From contig NZ_JAPUVQ010000096.1 in NCBI RefSeq assembly GCF_029255145.1, positions 6,535-70,534 of the forward strand: a DNA stretch of 64,000 nucleotides. The letters run 5' to 3'. Positions 62,355 through 64,000 of the stretch are shown here, piece by piece. The stretch's first letter is position 1; each line of letters begins with the position of its first letter. The DNA is from Accumulibacter sp003538495. Its GTDB lineage: Bacteria; Pseudomonadota; Gammaproteobacteria; Burkholderiales; Rhodocyclaceae. The position numbers and the translations under genes are program-made. Under the pieces are notes generated by a model, which saw only the letters and a list, made by a program, of their open reading frames with translations, was not told the DNA's origin and did not search any database.

Positions 62355-62815
62355 GTCGCCGTTCTCTCGGGCTCCCCAAGCTGCTTCCGCAGTTCCGGCA
62401 ACAGGGTGTCGAGTTGAGCAGCGAGTCGCTGGTCGCACATCGGGTAGAGCACGTTCTCCTCCTTGATGTTGTGCTGCTGCATCATGATCAGCAAGGTCTC
62501 GGCGTTGCCGGCGTAATCTTCGGCGGCGCGCTCGGTCAGCGCGCTTTCGGCAGCGCCAAGCAGTTGCCGCATCTGCAGATGCTCGGCGCGCATCACCTGC
62601 GTCGGTCCCAGATACATGCCCGTGCATTGTTCAAAGAGCGGAAACAGAATCGACTCTTCGGCCGCAAAGTGCTTCAGAACGGCGTCCCTGAAGCGAGCAA
62701 ACTCCACTCTGGCGAGCTCCCAGGCGCCCCTTACGACAGCCTGCTCGACCGCGTTCAGAAGGTCGTCGCACGCCCGATGATCATTGGCCATGAAATCCCG
62801 GATCTCGTGCATCAT
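62351..62815 (-). CDS. Hemerythrin-like (HHE) domain protein, FNR-controlled operon leader
   Basis: A 154-residue HHE protein with ligands in DFMANDHRACD, LKHFAAEESILF, RAEHLQMRQL and QQHNIKEENVLYPMCD. The layout resembles RIC/YtfE-like or DnrN-type hemerythrins that repair iron centres after nitrosative stress, although only one domain is present. The start is taken as ATG 62815 (or 62812). The longer reading from 62842 cannot be right if the FNR promoter is used, because that ATG lies in the -10 hexamer. It heads the operon with DUF2249, the polytopic protein and SirB2. Confidence 0.82.
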   Translation of the reverse strand: MMHEIRDFMANDHRACDDLLNAVEQAVVRGAWELARVEFARFRDAVLKHFAAEESILFPLFEQCTGMYLGPTQVMRAEHLQMRQLLGAAESALTERAAEDYAGNAETLLIMMQQHNIKEENVLYPMCDQRLAAQLDTLLPELRKQLGEPERTAT

Positions 62816-62840
62816 TCGCCCATTTCGAATCGATGTCGTC

Positions 62841-62882
62841 ATTGTCAGCTGCGGCGGGACTGGCGGCGTTGATCGACATCAA
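62841..62882 (-). promoter_or_regulatory. FNR-dependent promoter of the hemerythrin operon
   Basis: A perfect FNR box TTGAT-CGAC-ATCAA (62869-62882) lies 22 nt upstream of GACAAT (62846-62841 on the minus strand). The start point would be about 62834 and the box centre at -41.5, the class II position. This also places the operon start codon at 62815 or 62812, after a leader of about 20 nt. Confidence 0.82.
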
Positions 62883-63033
62883 ACAATACTTTATGAATTC
62901 GTCGTGCCGGACCGGGGGACTGCCTGGCGACGGGCTGCCTCGCTGGCGCTTGTCGCGATGGCAGCCGCTCCGAGCCAGTGCGAGCGAGCAACGATAATTG
63001 CTCGCTGGTGTTGACCGATCCGGCGTTGATCAT

Positions 63034-63075
63034 TTGATTTCAATCAAAAGCGATGCGGCGTTTTGTGCCTATAGT
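63034..63075 (+). promoter_or_regulatory. FNR-dependent promoter of uspA
   Basis: A perfect FNR box TTGAT-TTCA-ATCAA (63034-63047), then 22 nt to TATAGT (63070-63075). The start is expected at about 63082, with the box centred at -41.5. The uspA ATG follows at 63105, with GGAGGAAG before it. Confidence 0.88.
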
Positions 63076-63104
63076 GGTTTCATGCACCCTCTGGAGGAAG
63101 AACC

Positions 63105-63548
63105 ATGTTCAAGCACATCCTTGTTCCCGTCGATGGATCCGACCTTTCAAAGGATACGGCGCGTCGGGCGGTTTCCTTCGCCAAAGAGGCAGGCGCTCGC
63201 ATTACAGCGTTCTTCGCCCGGCCGGAGTATCCGGTGAGCTACTACGGCGAAGGCGCGCTGATCGATCCGACGACGCCCGAGAAGTTCGCCGAACTGGCGG
63301 AGCAGCAGGCGCAGCAGGTTCTCGATTTCGTCGTCGAGCTGTGCCAGAGCGCCGGCGTCGAAGTGGACAGGCTGGCTCTGACCAGTGACATTCCCTATCA
63401 GGCAATCATTGATGCGGCGACGCAATCGAATTGCGACCTGATCTTCATGGCTTCGCATGGCCGCCGGGGAATCTCGGCCCTGTTGCTCGGAAGCGAAACT
63501 CACAAGGTTCTCACCCACTCGAAGATTCCGGTGCTGGTCTATCGCTGA
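63105..63548 (+). CDS. Universal stress protein UspA family
   Basis: A 147-residue Usp protein. ILVPVDGSDLSKDTARRAV, CDLIFMASHGRRGISALLLGSETHKVLTHSKIPVLVYR carry the G-x2-G-x9-G(S/T) ATP-binding signature (GRRGISALLLGSE), so it is likely the nucleotide-binding type. CTGGAGGAAG precedes the ATG. Its FNR promoter suggests induction in low oxygen. Confidence 0.93.
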   Translation: MFKHILVPVDGSDLSKDTARRAVSFAKEAGARITAFFARPEYPVSYYGEGALIDPTTPEKFAELAEQQAQQVLDFVVELCQSAGVEVDRLALTSDIPYQAIIDAATQSNCDLIFMASHGRRGISALLLGSETHKVLTHSKIPVLVYR

Positions 63549-63907
63549 TGACCACCTGCGACCGTCAGATCGACCAGGCGATGAGCCTTGTCCGCAGTGG
63601 TATGAGCTGGAACGGCGCGTGGGTTTCCACCGAGGCATGAGCCTGAAAGAAGATAGCCGGCGAAAGGAGAAACGGGTTGATCATACGAAAGATGGTGATC
63701 AACAGGCGCGAAAAACAGCTTTGCACGATCGAGCAGATCGATCATTTGCCCAGCGCGAGCGGTTCAATCGAGTTCTCGCCGCTGCGCGACGATAGCGAGC
63801 ACTATGCGCCCATCAGTCGGGTGCTCAGCCGGTGTTTGACATACCAAGAAAACCTCTCTCATAATCAGCCACTTGCTAGAGTGTGTTGACATTCAAGCGA
63901 CGCCGGA
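63549..63907. other. Region after uspA, no confident gene
   Basis: About 360 bases. A frame from TTG 63677 (AAGGAGA seven bases upstream) would encode 70 residues (MIIRKMVINRREKQLCTIEQ...) with no recognised family; it coincides with a stem-loop at 63676-63703. I do not call it as a gene. Confidence 0.4.
63676..63703. repeat. Stem-loop GTTGATCA / TGATCAAC
   Basis: An 8-bp perfect inverted repeat (63676-63683, 63696-63703) with a 12-nt loop. It has no T tract and lies seven bases after an AAGGAG sequence. The role is unknown. Confidence 0.6.
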
Positions 63908-64000
63908 ATGCTCAGCGCCCCCCTCGGCCCATCGAACGAGCGCGGAATCGAGGCCAAGGGTGACCGCTATCAATCGATTGCCTACGAACTTTCGCGCAGC
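63908..64000 (+). CDS. Possible start of a gene continuing beyond the window
   Basis: ATG 63908 opens a frame to the window edge (31 codons, MLSAPLGPSNERGIEAKGDRY then QSIAYELSRS). Only a weak GG lies before the start. The peptide is too short to identify. Confidence 0.3.
   Translation, partial: MLSAPLGPSNERGIEAKGDRYQSIAYELSRS

Noticed and set aside
1..64000. CRISPR arrays, insertion sequences, integrases or rRNA genes
   Set aside because: No regularly spaced repeats, transposase motifs, or rRNA-like sequence were seen in reading both strands.

Overview
This window is high-GC and almost fully coding, with bacterial operon layout on both strands. Gene content points to a betaproteobacterium of the Rhodocyclales type: priB sits between rpsF and rpsR, lexA is followed by imuA-imuB, and an FNR/HemN microaerobic cluster is present. 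The mix of high-affinity phosphate uptake (pstSCAB), a PhoX phosphatase, a glycogen block (pgi, pgm, glgC, glgA) and a full beta-oxidation island would suit a polyphosphate-accumulating organism such as 'Candidatus Accumulibacter'. That genus assignment is inference from gene content only.

Layout. 1-11.6 kb is a fatty-acid beta-oxidation island: the 3' end of a TetR regulator, fadE, a thiolase, an FadJ-type multifunctional enzyme, an acyl-CoA thioesterase, a FadL-type porin, then a second enzyme of reversed domain order (FadN type) and a second thiolase. The second transcription unit has a near-perfect sigma-70 promoter with a PsrA-type palindrome over its start point. 11.6-20.2 kb holds housekeeping and signalling genes (DUF2802, SPOR, TPR, ridA, recG, a chemoreceptor, a methyltransferase, a small exported protein whose 3' end is disrupted by a 13-bp duplication, a hydrolase). 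20.6-27.3 kb carries pstSCAB and a zinc/manganese-type ABC transporter. 27.6-32.6 kb has two small DNA-binding-like proteins (one an orphan BrnA-type antitoxin), phoX, a sigma factor with no anti-sigma beside it, and ald. 32.6-33.8 kb is a degraded patch with a broken SNF2-type helicase and a perfect 16-bp inverted repeat.

33.8-41.9 kb contains DUF3422, the rpsF-priB-rpsR-rplI operon (priB appears to start at CTG), dnaB, a transglutaminase-like protein whose catalytic triad appears replaced, a PIN-PhoH protein and a peroxiredoxin. 42-45.3 kb is the SOS unit lexA-imuA-imuB plus a hemerythrin. 45.7-53.2 kb is the sugar-phosphate/glycogen block followed by DUF1015. 53.2-64 kb contains selD, copper handling (a CopZ-like chaperone and CopA), a TauE/SafE membrane protein, hemN, fnr, and a hemerythrin-DUF2249-membrane protein-SirB2 operon divergent from a uspA gene.

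The most coherent unexpected signal is regulatory. Three FNR-type boxes (upstream of hemN, of the hemerythrin operon and of uspA) each sit exactly 22 nt upstream of a -10-like hexamer. This is the class II (-41.5) activator geometry, and it lies beside the fnr gene itself. It suggests a local anaerobic regulon joining haem synthesis, a diiron/NO-type stress operon and a universal stress protein.
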